Notes under the pieces: model-generated
Databases searched by the model: none
What the model saw: the letters and a program-made list of their open reading frames with translations, nothing else
Told to the model about the DNA's origin: nothing
Translations under genes and position numbers: made by a program
Source: an uncultured Selenomonas sp.
GTDB lineage: Bacteria; Bacillota; Negativicutes; Selenomonadales; Selenomonadaceae
Length of the DNA: 20,322 nt
Direction of reading: 5' to 3'
NCBI GenBank assembly: GCA_900552565.1
Contig: USAK01000031.1
Location: 1 to 20,322, forward strand
In this document: positions 1-8,263 of the stretch, piece after piece
Numbering within the stretch: the stretch's first letter is position 1
Layout of the letters: each line of letters begins with the position of its first letter

Positions 1-1400
1 CCCCCCATGGCCGCCACAATCTTAGCCGTGACCGCCAGGCCGAGCCCGCTGCCTTTAGCCACGCCTTCACGTGCCTTGTCCGTGCGGTAAAACGACTCAA
101 ATATGCGTCCGAGGTCCTCCTGCGCCACACCGCGTCCGCGGTCCTCGCATTCAAGGAGATATCCTCCATCCTGCGCCGCTAAGCGGAACGTCAGACTGCC
201 AGCTTCACTATCTTTGTATTTTAACGCATTGCTAAGGGTGTTGTCGAGTATGCGCTGAAATTGAATGCGGTCGAGGCGGATAACGGCAGGGTCATCCCCA
301 AGCTGATTCTCAAATTTCAGGGTAAACTGTTTTTCCTGCAGAGGAACAGCCTGCAGTTTGACATAATTCGCCAAAAAGTTGACGAGCGAAGCATTTTCCC
401 ATTGGAATACGGCCTTGCCGAGCTCGAGTTTCGAGAGCAGGAACAGTTCGTGCACCATCTGCTCCATATTCTGGCTCGTATGGTAGACGAGTTCAAGGTA
501 ATGGCGCTGCTTTTCAGGAGTATTGGCAATGCCGTCGAGGATGCCGCCCGTATAGCCCTGAATCTTCGTCAAAGGCGTCGCGAGGTCATGGGCAATGCCG
601 GCAAAAAGCTCCTGACGGTTCTTTTCATACTGCTCACGCAGTTTGCGGCTTTCTTTAAGCTGCTGGCGCATTTCCTCAAAGGCCTGTGCGGTCTCGCCAA
701 GTTCATCCGTGCCGTGGCTCACGATTTTCGTATCGTAATCGCCATGCTGAATGCGCCTTGAGGCCTGCTGCAGCTCCGTCAAAGGATGCAGGATGTCGCG
801 CGACATGCGCCGCACGAGCAGCCAGCCCACCAGCACGATGATGAACATCGATATAAGGAACACCGCCAGCGCAAGGCCGCGCCATACAGGCCCCATATGC
901 GGTGGGAAAAATCCCTGACCGATATAGAAGGGCACAGGGCCTATGGCCACGGCGATGGATTTCTTGTCTTTCGAGATGTAGCGATAGACGAGCCCTTGTT
1001 CATCCCAGCGCATGACATTGCCATCCTGCGGGGCCAGCTGATACGACTCAGCAATCAGATTCTCAGAAATGCCTGGCTCCGTCTCGTAATCAATCACGCC
1101 ATCGCGGATACACACTACCTTGACGCCAAGCTTTTCGATCGATTCCATATGGCGCGGCAGACTTTCCTTCTCGCCGCCATCCACATTGGCATAAAGATGG
1201 CTCAGCGCGATATGAACAGGAATGGAATTTCCTGCCTCCGGCCAGAGGACTTCAAGCTCGCGCTCGCGGAAATTGCCCGTCGTCCGCAGGCCGTAAAAAA
1301 CAGCACTGCCAATCGCGACAAGCAGGAACATCGGCACGAGCACCATGATGATATTATTGAGCAAAAGTCGGTGCCGCACCGAAAGGTCACGCAGTTTCAT
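1..1400 (-). CDS. Sensor histidine kinase, C-terminus cut by window edge
   Basis: Membrane sensor kinase that would autophosphorylate a histidine and pass the phosphate to a response regulator lying outside the window. Reading from ATG at 1400 (ribosome site GGGAGGG seven bases upstream), about 466 residues are present: membrane helix near residues 15-38, an extracytoplasmic sensor region of about 130 residues, a second helix near 173-196, a HAMP linker, then a HisKA H-box with FAGIAHDLATP (phospho-acceptor His271). The HATPase domain shows the N-box DNTLSNALKY (about 386-395), G1 box DRGRG, F box RIFESFYRTD and G2 box GSGLGLAV. Only the last residues are missing. The usual Arg of the H-box (HDLR/KTP) is Ala here. 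It starts 20 bases after the GT39 gene and is probably cotranscribed with it. The sensed signal cannot be read from the sequence. No response regulator precedes it, which is the usual place. Confidence 0.93.
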   Translation of the reverse strand, partial: MKLRDLSVRHRLLLNNIIMVLVPMFLLVAIGSAVFYGLRTTGNFRERELEVLWPEAGNSIPVHIALSHLYANVDGGEKESLPRHMESIEKLGVKVVCIRDGVIDYETEPGISENLIAESYQLAPQDGNVMRWDEQGLVYRYISKDKKSIAVAIGPVPFYIGQGFFPPHMGPVWRGLALAVFLISMFIIVLVGWLLVRRMSRDILHPLTELQQASRRIQHGDYDTKIVSHGTDELGETAQAFEEMRQQLKESRKLREQYEKNRQELFAGIAHDLATPLTKIQGYTGGILDGIANTPEKQRHYLELVYHTSQNMEQMVHELFLLSKLELGKAVFQWENASLVNFLANYVKLQAVPLQEKQFTLKFENQLGDDPAVIRLDRIQFQRILDNTLSNALKYKDSEAGSLTFRLAAQDGGYLLECEDRGRGVAQEDLGRIFESFYRTDKAREGVAKGSGLGLAVTAKIVAAMG

Positions 1401-1420
1401 GAACATCCCTCCCTGACTCA

Positions 1421-2971
1421 TCAGGGATTCTGTGCTTCCTTCTTATTTTTATCCCCTGACAAGTACTCCATTATAGTTCCATACAGCGTGTCATTTTTCC
1501 TTTTCTTCATATCCACGCGGCCATCATCATGACCCGGAACAAGTTTATAAACGGCATACTGTTCATCACTGCCGATTTCCTGCCAGAACCCCGGGATTTC
1601 CACACCGAGGTCTTTCTTGCTGTCCTGATTCGTCACAATGAGCGTATCCTTAGAAAGGTCCATATCCGTGACCGCAGCAAACGGCATGATATTCGTCGCC
1701 GTCCAGCTCATTTTCTGCGGACGTTCCTTCTCGATATCGGCATCCGTCGCCACAAGACGGCTCGGCATCGTTCCGCTGTAATACGAGATGGAGACAGGAT
1801 AACGCACGCCATACGTCATGACAGTCGTATCTGCCGTGCTGTTGGCGCGCAGCAGCGAGGCAAGGTCCTTGCCCGAATGGCCCTGCAGCACAAACGGCAC
1901 AATGGCCAATGCTGCCACGATATAAACAGCGCTCATGGTCTTTGCCATGCGCCAGAACATCTTCTCATGCGCCACGAAATACTGTCCCATAAAAATGGCC
2001 AGCGGCATCATGTACGGGAACGTGTACGTCGTATACTTCGAGGCCATGACTTCAAAAGCCGCGAAAACAGCCAGTGCCCAGACCATCAGGAAACGCTCTT
2101 TATCCCCGGCAGGCAGATGCAGCTGATGCGTGAAGAGCTTTTTAAAGAACACCGGCACGACGACAAAGGACCACGGGAAGAAGCCGGCGACAAAGACCAT
2201 GAGATAATAGTACCAAACGCTGTTGCGCGGATGCTCCGGCACCGTTGCGCGCAGGGCATTGTGCACGCCGAGGAACGTATCGACGAAGTCGCTGCCATGC
2301 AGCATGTACATTGGCAGATACCAGATGCTGACAATCGCGAAGAACAAAGCAAGGCCGCCGAGCATATGGATGGAGAGCAGCATGCGCAGCGCGCGCTGCC
2401 ACGTGAGGAACACGAGAATGACGAGCCCCGGCAGGGCCAGTCCGATAGGACCTTTTGTCAGCACGGCCACGGCTGCCGCGGCAAAGGCCAGATAATAATA
2501 AACAGGCTTATCCGTCTCATATCCTTTATAGAAACTAATGAGCGTCAGACTGACCGTCAGCCACAATGTCATGTCCGTGATGATGGCATGACCGAGGTAC
2601 CAGTACTCCACCGTCGTCGCGAGAAGCACGGCCGATACAAGGCCGACTTTGCGGCTGTAGAGCTTCGCGGCAAAGGCATACGTCACGAGAACACCGGCAA
2701 CCGCAAATACGGCTGGAAAAAAGCGCGCGGCAAAATCCGTCATGCCGAACATCTTGAACGCCGCGATAAGCTCGAGATAAAAAAGAATCGGCTTATCATA
2801 CCAGTAATTGCCAAAGATGCGCGGTGACATATAATCGCCGGCTGCAATCATTTCCTTGGCCGTCTGCGTGTAATTCGATTCGACCGGGTCCGTGACCGGC
2901 ATCATCCAGTTGCCGAGCATAAACAGCGCCAGTCCAAAAACTGCCAGATACAAAAGGTCTTTGCGTCTCAT
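1421..2971 (-). CDS. GT39/ArnT-like membrane glycosyltransferase
   Basis: Polytopic membrane glycosyltransferase of the GT39/GT83 superfamily (PMT, ArnT), which transfers sugars from polyprenyl-phosphate donors to lipid A, glycan or protein on the outer face of the inner membrane. After the first hydrophobic helix it has the loop motif TDPVESNY with the acidic D-x-E pair of the family (usually DPDEARY), then the GNYWYDKPILFY block (ArnT-like substrate loop) and many further hydrophobic helices up to about residue 370, followed by a soluble C-terminal part. The ATG at 2971 is chosen because AGGGG lies nine bases upstream; an in-frame ATG at 2995 has no such site and would add eight residues (MKKEGEDG). 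It is first in an apparent two-gene unit with the histidine kinase. Sugar and acceptor are unknown. ArnT-type lipid A modification is one possibility and not shown. Confidence 0.87.
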   Translation of the reverse strand: MRRKDLLYLAVFGLALFMLGNWMMPVTDPVESNYTQTAKEMIAAGDYMSPRIFGNYWYDKPILFYLELIAAFKMFGMTDFAARFFPAVFAVAGVLVTYAFAAKLYSRKVGLVSAVLLATTVEYWYLGHAIITDMTLWLTVSLTLISFYKGYETDKPVYYYLAFAAAAVAVLTKGPIGLALPGLVILVFLTWQRALRMLLSIHMLGGLALFFAIVSIWYLPMYMLHGSDFVDTFLGVHNALRATVPEHPRNSVWYYYLMVFVAGFFPWSFVVVPVFFKKLFTHQLHLPAGDKERFLMVWALAVFAAFEVMASKYTTYTFPYMMPLAIFMGQYFVAHEKMFWRMAKTMSAVYIVAALAIVPFVLQGHSGKDLASLLRANSTADTTVMTYGVRYPVSISYYSGTMPSRLVATDADIEKERPQKMSWTATNIMPFAAVTDMDLSKDTLIVTNQDSKKDLGVEIPGFWQEIGSDEQYAVYKLVPGHDDGRVDMKKRKNDTLYGTIMEYLSGDKNKKEAQNP

Positions 2972-3012
2972 ACCATCTTCCCCTTCTTTTTTCATCGACT
3001 CATTTATCTTAG

Positions 3013-3043
3013 AGTATAGTTAGGGAAGATAAACTCCTGTTAA
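3013..3043 (-). promoter_or_regulatory. Possible promoter for the GT39–kinase unit
   Basis: On the minus strand TTAACA (3038-3043) and TATACT (3013-3018) are separated by 19 bases, longer than the ideal 17. It lies between the terminator of the 104-aa gene and the GT39 start, where a promoter is expected. Confidence 0.3.
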
Positions 3044-3058
3044 ACACGAAGTAAAGAG

Positions 3059-3111
3059 CAAAAAAAGAAAGCTGCTGGCCGTCTTAAACTTGACAGGCAG
3101 CAGCTTTCTTT
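3059..3111 (-). terminator. Rho-independent terminator after the 104-aa gene
   Basis: A 14-bp perfect inverted repeat (3064-3077 with 3098-3111, core GAAAGCTGCTG) is followed on the minus strand by a T-run. It begins four bases after the stop codon of the 104-aa gene and separates it from the GT39–kinase unit. A small inner GTC/GAC stem may extend it. Confidence 0.85.
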
Positions 3112-3115
3112 CATC

Positions 3116-3430
3116 TCAATAATGCGGATGAGCCTTCACGTAGTCGACCGGCCTACTCCAATCCACACTGACATTCGTGGCTTCCCAAAGGCGGGTCAGG
3201 GCCGTCTGCAGGCTCTTGAGGTCAGCCTGCGGGTCAATCGTCTCATGCGTGAAATCCATGAGTGTCTCGTGCGGGATGTTAATCTGATGCGTCTTGCTCA
3301 GATATTCTTCAACTTTCTTTTTGCCCTCTTCGTTGGCCAGATGAACCGTAGCTTTCTTTACTTCTTCATCGTAATCAATCCAGCCGAGGTCGTTCTTGTA
3401 GCTGATTGCTACACTATAGGTATTTGCCAT
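3116..3430 (-). CDS. Conserved-looking small protein of unknown function, 104 aa
   Basis: I cannot assign this protein to a named family. It is soluble, mixed alpha/beta in appearance, rich in charged and aromatic residues (starts MANTYSVAISYKNDLGWIDYDE, ends SVDWSRPVDYVKAHPHY), with no signal peptide, membrane helix or cysteine. It is a convincing gene: AAAGGGG lies eight bases before the ATG, a promoter (3499-3527) sits upstream and a strong terminator follows immediately, so it is a monocistronic unit. The acidic N-terminal half and the repeated Trp/Asp motifs (GWIDYD, SVDWS) are its most recognisable traits. No neighbour gives a clue to its role. Confidence 0.8.
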   Translation of the reverse strand: MANTYSVAISYKNDLGWIDYDEEVKKATVHLANEEGKKKVEEYLSKTHQINIPHETLMDFTHETIDPQADLKSLQTALTRLWEATNVSVDWSRPVDYVKAHPHY

Positions 3431-3498
3431 GTTTTTTTCCCCTTTATGTTTTTACGCTGATGCGTTTTTCTTCCTTTTCGATTGGGCTCTATTTCTCC

Positions 3499-3527
3499 AT
3501 TATAAGGGATTTCAAGCTTTTCTACAA
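3499..3527 (-). promoter_or_regulatory. Promoter of the 104-aa gene
   Basis: Perfect -10 TATAAT (3499-3504 on the minus strand) with a weak -35 TTGTAG (3522-3527) at a 17-base spacing, about 70 bases upstream of the start codon. Confidence 0.55.
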
Positions 3528-3555
3528 CCAGCCTTCTTTATTGATTTGTCAAGAC

Positions 3556-3584
3556 TTGCGTATGTAAATTTTTTATGATATTAT
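3556..3584 (+). promoter_or_regulatory. Promoter of the 6S RNA candidate
   Basis: TTGCGT (3556-3561) and TATTAT (3579-3584) with exactly 17 bases between them. This predicts transcription start near 3591, where the first strand of the RNA's closing stem begins. No start codon with a ribosome site follows, which fits an RNA gene. Confidence 0.6.
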
Positions 3585-3590
3585 ACACGT

Positions 3591-3775
3591 AAAGAAGGAC
3601 AAGCCTGGGATGTGCGTGAGCTTTAGAAGTGTCTAACCTACATTTTTCCTAGGGAGCTTGATTTGATTCCGGCAGATGCCCGCCTCGGCGACTGCAAAAA
3701 CCGGACTTAGGGCACCCACCTGCTAGCCGCAGGTTTTAGGCATTTAAAGCGAACGGCACCCTGGACCCCTGCTTT
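3591..3775 (+). ncRNA. ssrS: 6S RNA (SsrS) candidate
   Basis: A stretch of about 185 bases without a credible ORF, behind its own promoter. The ends pair (AAAGAAGG at 3591-3598 with CCTGCTTT at 3768-3775, one mismatch) to give a long rod. The 5' block CTGGGATGTGCGTGAG and the 3' block GAACGGCACCCTGG correspond in position and wording to the conserved closing-stem blocks of 6S RNAs (GAGATGTTCGCAAGC and GCGGCGGCATCTCGG in E. coli; GGTGTTCGTCAG-like in Bacillus). Interior segments pair locally around a central bubble (GCCGC-rich hairpins near 3680-3735). 6S RNA binds the housekeeping RNA polymerase by mimicking an open promoter and dampens transcription in stationary phase. The recognition is by memory of consensus, without a covariance-model score; the exact 3' end is inferred from pairing. 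Confidence 0.72.
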
Positions 3776-3813
3776 GAAGAGGGATTACTGCTGCAAGTCT
3801 GTAGTCCCTCTTC
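3776..3813 (+). other. Strong hairpin just after the 6S RNA candidate
   Basis: GAAGAGGGATTAC (3776-3788) pairs with GTAGTCCCTCTTC (3801-3813): 13 pairs with one G-U, loop of 12 bases. It has no T-run, so it is not itself a standard terminator. It could be a processing signal for the 3' end of the 6S precursor, or part of the transcript. Confidence 0.6.
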
Positions 3814-3826
3814 GCGTATACAAAAT

Positions 3827-3868
3827 AAAAAATTCCTGTCATGGACAATGCCGTGACAGGAATTTTTT
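3827..3868. terminator. Bidirectional terminator between 6S RNA and sua5
   Basis: A 15-bp perfect inverted repeat (3827-3841 with 3854-3868, core ATTCCTGTCA) flanked by A-rich and T-rich ends. It would end the plus-strand 6S transcript and, from the other side, the minus-strand sua5 operon, whose stop codon is about ten bases away. Confidence 0.85.
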
Positions 3869-3878
3869 ATGCATAAAC

Positions 3879-4937
3879 TTACGAAACTTTGAGGCTGTGA
3901 AAACCGCTGGCCTTGTGCAGGCGGTTCATGATGGCGAGGCCGAGGCCCTTTTCTGTCGTGCCTTCGCCTAGAAGCACATCGGCCTTTGTATCGTTAAAGG
4001 CAATGAGCTCTTCGTAGATATGCGAGGCAATGGCCAATAAATCTCCCTGCGGGCCGTAGTCCGCGAGAAGCTCTTCAGGCACAAGCCCCTGCAGGCTCTG
4101 GCAGACTTCGGAGCTTGCAAGCACGCCGACCGTATGGCCTTCGTCCTGCAGGCGGCGCACCTGACGGCGGAAGGCCGCAGGCATCTTCTCGGGGGCTCCC
4201 TCAAGAAGTGTTAACGGGGCTTTCGGTGCATAATGCTTGTACTTCATGCCCGGAGCTCTCGGCACGGTGTCGGCCCCGACTAAGGCCGGGTCAAGCTTAC
4301 AGCCGCCGAGGACTTCTGTCAGCATCTCGCGCGTGATGGCACCTGGCCGCAGGATAACGGCCACTGGCCCTGTGCAGTCGACAATCGTCGACTCGACGCC
4401 AAAATGACACGGACCGCCATCGAGAATCAAGGGAATGCGTCCTTTCATATCGCGCAGCACAGAAGCTGCCGTCGTCGGGCTCGGACGGCCCGAGATATTG
4501 GCCGAAGGCGCGGCGATGGGCACGCTGGCCGCGCGAATCATCGCGCGGGCCACAGGATGTTCCGGCATGCGGATGCCGACCGTGTCGAGCCCGCCTGTGA
4601 TGCGGTCCGGCACGATTTCTTTGCGGCGCAGAATCAGGGTAATCGGGCCCGGCATAAACGCCGCGAGCAGTTTTTCTGCCATCGGCGTGACCTCAGCCGC
4701 GACCATATCAACCATCGCGCGGTCACAGACGTGCAGAATCAGAGGATTGTCCGACGGACGCCCCTTCGCCTCGTAAATGCGCGCGCAGGCCTCCGCGTCG
4801 AGGCCGTTGGCCCCAAGACCGTAAACCGTCTCCGTCGGGAAAGCCACGAGACCGCCGCTTCGAAGAATTTTGCCAGCACGCTGCAAATCTTCCTGCTGCG
4901 TGCGGACATCCGTTATCTTCACGATTTCTGTCTGCAT
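3879..4937 (-). CDS. sua5: L-threonylcarbamoyladenylate synthase (Sua5 type)
   Basis: Makes threonylcarbamoyl-AMP from threonine, bicarbonate and ATP, the first step of the t6A37 modification of ANN-decoding tRNAs. The N-terminal YrdC domain shows GLVAFPTETVYGLG, the K-x-R motif in YEAKGRPSDNPLILH (about residues 56-69), DTVGIRMP, and the nucleotide-binding PSANISG block. A linker with GMKYKHYAPKAP leads into the extra C-terminal Sua5 domain, so this is the long Sua5/YwlC form, not the short TsaC. The start is taken as ATG at 4937, with GGAGG ten bases upstream; a TTG at 4943 would sit too close to that site. The ATG follows the prmC stop after two bases, so translation is likely coupled. It ends at the bidirectional terminator. 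Confidence 0.95.
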   Translation of the reverse strand: MQTEIVKITDVRTQQEDLQRAGKILRSGGLVAFPTETVYGLGANGLDAEACARIYEAKGRPSDNPLILHVCDRAMVDMVAAEVTPMAEKLLAAFMPGPITLILRRKEIVPDRITGGLDTVGIRMPEHPVARAMIRAASVPIAAPSANISGRPSPTTAASVLRDMKGRIPLILDGGPCHFGVESTIVDCTGPVAVILRPGAITREMLTEVLGGCKLDPALVGADTVPRAPGMKYKHYAPKAPLTLLEGAPEKMPAAFRRQVRRLQDEGHTVGVLASSEVCQSLQGLVPEELLADYGPQGDLLAIASHIYEELIAFNDTKADVLLGEGTTEKGLGLAIMNRLHKASGFHSLKVS

Positions 4938-4939
4938 GA

Positions 4940-5905
4940 TCAATCTTCCTCCGTTCCGGCATTTTCGGCTTTTTCGTTATCGCCCGTACCTTCGGCAGGC
5001 TCTGCCTGCACCTTTTCCGGCCTGTTTCGCCAAGCCACGACGACGCGGTCAATACCGGCGTAGTCGGGCAAAATCTCCGTTTCCGTAATCAGCGGATTAG
5101 CCTTGGCGAGCTTTGCCACATCCTCGGCCTGATGAATGCCGACTTCCAAAGCCATAAAACCGCCATCCGTCAGCATCGCCGGGGCGTCTTTCGCCAGACG
5201 GCGGTAAAAGTCGAGGCCGTCTTTGCCGCCGGAAAGCGCCGTATGCGGTTCCTTGAGGCGAACTTCAGGGGCCAGCGCTTCAATATCCTTTTCGGGGATG
5301 TACGGCGGATTTGAAAGAATCGCCGCAAAGGTCATGCCCTGCAGCGGCTGCAGCAAATCGCCCGTATGAAACGTCACGCGGTCCTTAAGGCCCAGTGCCT
5401 CTGCATTTTCCTCGGCCACGGCACGCGCCGCAGGGGAAATATCGACCGTATCGGCCATGGTCCCCTCAAGATAATGAAGGACCGAAAGGCAAATGGCGCC
5501 GGTGCCCGTGCCGATATCAGCGATATGCAGCTTTTCTGCGCCAGCCCCGCTTTCCTGCAGGCTGCGCAGCCGGTCGACGGCAGCCTGCACGAGGATTTCC
5601 GTATCGGGACGCGGCACGAGCGTGTCGGCCGTAACCTTGAAGGTCAAACCCATGAATTCTTTTTCGCCGAGGATATGCGCGACAGGCACATGCATGACGC
5701 GTTTCTTGATGCATTCGCGGTAAGCTGCGAGCTCTTCTGCTTCCATCGGCTCATCAAAATGAACGTAGAGATAGATGCGCTCCTGTTTCAGGACGTGCGC
5801 GAGCAGGACCTCGGCGTCAAGCCGCGGCGACTCGATGCCCTTTTCCTTGAAATAGTTTTCCGTCCACTTGAGGATACGTCCGACGGTCCATACCTGATTT
5901 GTCAC
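4940..5905 (-). CDS. prmC: Release factor glutamine N5-methyltransferase PrmC
   Basis: Methylates the Gln of the GGQ motif of release factors, using S-adenosylmethionine. The N-terminal helical release-factor-binding domain covers about residues 1-90, then the Rossmann methyltransferase with motif [15 protein letters not shown] (129-142) and the catalytic [10 protein letters not shown] (NPPY at 199-202). The start is GTG at 5905, overlapping the prfA stop (GTGA), with AAGGTGG seven bases upstream; coupling with its own substrate gene prfA is expected. The last 35 or so residues form a charged, Glu/Ala-rich tail after the usual end of the fold (VVVAWRN), longer than in the standard family of about 280 residues and probably disordered. 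Confidence 0.96.
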   Translation of the reverse strand: MTNQVWTVGRILKWTENYFKEKGIESPRLDAEVLLAHVLKQERIYLYVHFDEPMEAEELAAYRECIKKRVMHVPVAHILGEKEFMGLTFKVTADTLVPRPDTEILVQAAVDRLRSLQESGAGAEKLHIADIGTGTGAICLSVLHYLEGTMADTVDISPAARAVAEENAEALGLKDRVTFHTGDLLQPLQGMTFAAILSNPPYIPEKDIEALAPEVRLKEPHTALSGGKDGLDFYRRLAKDAPAMLTDGGFMALEVGIHQAEDVAKLAKANPLITETEILPDYAGIDRVVVAWRNRPEKVQAEPAEGTGDNEKAENAGTEED

Positions 5906-6975
5906 TTCGCGTCCACCTTCTTCAGTCGTTCGGCCTGGTCTGCCGTGATGAGGGCCGATAAGAGTTCATCGAGGTCGCCATCAAGGATGGCGTCAATCTT
6001 GTGCAGCGTCAGGCCAATGCGGTGGTCCGTCACACGTCCCTGCGGGAAATTGTACGTGCGGATGCGTTCGCTGCGGTCGCCCGAGCCGACCTGACTGCGG
6101 CGGTCCGCCGCGACGGCGGCCTCCTGCTCCTGACGCGCCTTGTCGAGGATGCGCGCGCGCAGGACCTTCATGGCCTTTTCCTTGTTCTTGAGCTGCGACT
6201 TTTCATCCTGACACTGCACGACAATGCCCGTCGGCAGATGCGTGATGCGGATGGCCGTCTCGGTCCTGTTGACGTACTGGCCGCCCGCGCCCGACGCGCA
6301 GTACGTGTCGATGCGCAGGTCCGAAGGATTGATGTCAACATCGACTTCTTCGGCCTCGGGCAGTACGGCAACCGTCGCCGCCGACGTATGGATGCGGCCG
6401 CCCGACTCCGTGACCGGCACGCGCTGAACGCGGTGTGTGCCGCTCTCATATTTGAGACGTGAATAAGCCCCAAAGCCCGTAACCATGAACGTCACTTCCT
6501 TGAAGCCGCCGATTTCTGTTGCATTGGCATCCATGATTTCGACTTTCCAGCCCTTTTTCTCGGCATAGCGCGAGTACATGCGGAAGAGGTCGCCGGCAAA
6601 CAGCGCCGCTTCATCGCCGCCAACGCCGCCGCGAATCTCGACAATGACATTTTTCTCGTCATTCGGGTCCTTCGGCAGGAGCAGGATGGGCAGCTCCCTG
6701 TCGAGCTTTTCCTTTTGCTCGACAAGGTTCGCAAGCTCCTCCTCGACGAATTTGCGCATCTCGTCGTCAAGGGATTCATGGAACATCGCCTTGGCTTCGT
6801 CGATGCCCGCGACGACTTTCTTATACGTGCGGAATTTCTCGACAATCGGCGTCAGGGCAGCATGCTCCTTCGTATAGGCCTGCCATTTCGTCATGTCAGC
6901 CATGACCTCGGGGTCGCTGATGAGCGACTCGAGTTCCCTGTATTTATCTTCAACGGCTTGGAGCTTCTCCAGCAC
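5902..6975 (-). CDS. prfA: Peptide chain release factor 1
   Basis: Reads UAA and UAG stop codons and triggers peptide release. It has the RF1 discriminator tripeptide PVT (about residues 187-189 in [12 protein letters not shown]) and the catalytic loop GAGGQYVN (GGQ at 231-233), with the usual helical N-terminal domain. The start is taken as GTG at 6975, giving [12 protein letters not shown], the normal RF1 beginning, with GGAGAGG eight bases upstream. An in-frame GTG at 6984 would lie inside that ribosome site. The resulting 357 residues match the family's 355-360. It follows the DUF1385 gene after 27 bases and overlaps prmC. Confidence 0.97.
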   Translation of the reverse strand: MLEKLQAVEDKYRELESLISDPEVMADMTKWQAYTKEHAALTPIVEKFRTYKKVVAGIDEAKAMFHESLDDEMRKFVEEELANLVEQKEKLDRELPILLLPKDPNDEKNVIVEIRGGVGGDEAALFAGDLFRMYSRYAEKKGWKVEIMDANATEIGGFKEVTFMVTGFGAYSRLKYESGTHRVQRVPVTESGGRIHTSAATVAVLPEAEEVDVDINPSDLRIDTYCASGAGGQYVNRTETAIRITHLPTGIVVQCQDEKSQLKNKEKAMKVLRARILDKARQEQEAAVAADRRSQVGSGDRSERIRTYNFPQGRVTDHRIGLTLHKIDAILDGDLDELLSALITADQAERLKKVDAK

Positions 6976-7002
6976 AGGATTCACCTCTCCATAGGATATA
7001 TT

Positions 7003-7929
7003 TTAGGGCACGGGGACTTCCTGCACGGGCTTAGCCACATGGCGGTATTCCCCCGTCCCTTCGACGATTTCTTCTTCCGGCAGCACGGCCTTCAGCGACT
7101 CGATGGCCACGGCGACCATTTCATCCTCCGGCGGACGCGTCGTCAGATACTGCAGCCAGAGGCCCGGCTTGATGGCCGTCTGGATAATCGGATTCTCGCT
7201 GCGGCCCGCGAGGCGGATGATTTCATACGAGATGCCCGCGACGACCGGCAGCAGTAAAATGCGCGAAGCAATGCGCTCCGCGAGATTCGGCCAGCCGAGG
7301 AACGCAAAGACGAAAATCGAGACAAGCATGACGATGAGCAGGAAATTCGTGCCGCAGCGCGGATGCAGGCGCGAGAATTTCTGCACGTTCTCGACCGTCA
7401 GCGGCAGCCCGGCCTCGTAGCAGTGAATGGTCTTATGCTCCGCCCCATGATACTGGAACACGCGGCGGATGTCCTTCATGCGCGAAATGCCCCAGATATA
7501 GCCGAGGAAAATCGCGAGGCGCAGAAACCCTTCCATGAGGTTCAGGAAGAACGGGTCTTCCGTGATGACGTGGAACAGACGTGCCGCTCCCGTCGGGATG
7601 GCGATGAACAGAATGCTTGCGAGCACGAGCGCAAAGATAATCGTGCCGGCCATTTCCTTATCCGTCATCTGCTCGTCTTCTTCGCCGGCCATCTTGGCCG
7701 AATACGACAGCGAGCGGATGCCGATGACGAGCGATTCAATCAGCGAGACCGTGCCCCTGAGCATGGGTTTCTTGAGAATCGGATAGCGGTCGGCGATGGA
7801 ATGTACATCCTTCGTCTCCACCTGAATCTCGCCGTTCGGGTCACGCACAGCCGTAGCCGTGAGCTTCGGCCCGCGCATCATGACGCCTTCAATGACGGCC
7901 TGACCGCCTACCATAAGATGATTGCCCAT
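7003..7929 (-). CDS. DUF1385 membrane protein (YqhQ family)
   Basis: Integral membrane protein of the DUF1385/YqhQ family; the biochemical role is not established. The N-terminus carries the family signature VGGQAVIEGVMMRGP, and further conserved blocks are YHGAEHKTIHCYE and LHPRCGTNFL, the latter two rich in His/Cys/Glu that could bind metal. Hydrophobic helices occur around residues 100-160 and 210-260. The start is ATG at 7929, preceded by AGGAGG at nine bases; the longer frame running up to 8163 would cross the rpmE terminator and the rpmE gene antisense and is rejected. A TATAAT at 7970-7975 without a good -35 may promote it. Its place directly before prfA is common in Firmicutes. Confidence 0.93.
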   Translation of the reverse strand: MGNHLMVGGQAVIEGVMMRGPKLTATAVRDPNGEIQVETKDVHSIADRYPILKKPMLRGTVSLIESLVIGIRSLSYSAKMAGEEDEQMTDKEMAGTIIFALVLASILFIAIPTGAARLFHVITEDPFFLNLMEGFLRLAIFLGYIWGISRMKDIRRVFQYHGAEHKTIHCYEAGLPLTVENVQKFSRLHPRCGTNFLLIVMLVSIFVFAFLGWPNLAERIASRILLLPVVAGISYEIIRLAGRSENPIIQTAIKPGLWLQYLTTRPPEDEMVAVAIESLKAVLPEEEIVEGTGEYRHVAKPVQEVPVP

Positions 7930-8011
7930 AAATTTGGACCTCCTGTATATCAAAAAACAACTTTCTTCTATTATATATAGGATACATCCGGCTGCTGTAT
8001 TTTGTCTGTAT

Positions 8012-8052
8012 ATAAAATGAAGCAGAGCGAGATTGCTCTGCTCTGCTTCATC
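8012..8052 (-). terminator. Terminator after rpmE
   Basis: GAAGCAGAGC (8019-8028) pairs perfectly with GCTCTGCTTC (8040-8049), followed on the minus strand by ATTTTATATA. The T-run is imperfect, so some read-through into the DUF1385–prfA–prmC–sua5 genes is possible. Confidence 0.7.
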
Positions 8053-8062
8053 ATGCTGCATC

Positions 8063-8263
8063 TTATTTCTTGCCGTAGCGCTTGTTGAACTTCTCGATGC
8101 GGCCGCCTGCCTGTACGTCACGCTGACGACCCGTGAAGAACGGATGGCACTTGGAGCAGACATCGACGCGAAGTTCCGGTTTCGTGGAGCCAGTCTTGAA
8201 CGTGTTGCCGCAACCGCAGATAACCGTAGCTTCGTAGTACTTCGGATGGATACCCTGTTTCAT
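8063..8263 (-). CDS. rpmE: 50S ribosomal protein L31, zinc-binding form
   Basis: Small protein of the large ribosomal subunit, located at the bridge to the 30S head. The 66 residues from ATG at 8263 begin [19 protein letters not shown] and contain the C-type (C+) zinc ligands in CGCG and CSKCHPFF, so this is the zinc-containing paralogue and not the YtiA-type zinc-free one. It ends [12 protein letters not shown] as usual. AGAGGTG precedes the ATG by about eight bases; an upstream in-frame start at 8314 has no ribosome site and would add residues foreign to the family. It has a strong promoter, a structured leader of about 140 bases and a terminator. Confidence 0.97.
   Translation of the reverse strand: MKQGIHPKYYEATVICGCGNTFKTGSTKPELRVDVCSKCHPFFTGRQRDVQAGGRIEKFNKRYGKK

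Noticed and set aside
1..6. Run of six Cs at the window edge as a third poly-G switch
   Set aside because: It codes Gly-Gly in the conserved AMGG part of the kinase domain and is cut by the edge, so the length and frame effect cannot be judged.
1529..2827. 432-codon plus-strand frame opposite the GT39 gene
   Set aside because: Arg/His/Glu-rich translation without any motif, no promoter or ribosome site; the membrane-protein frame on the minus strand is clearly real.
7930..8163. N-terminal extension of the DUF1385 protein
   Set aside because: It would run antisense through rpmE and its terminator; the family signature begins right after ATG 7929, which has AGGAGG.
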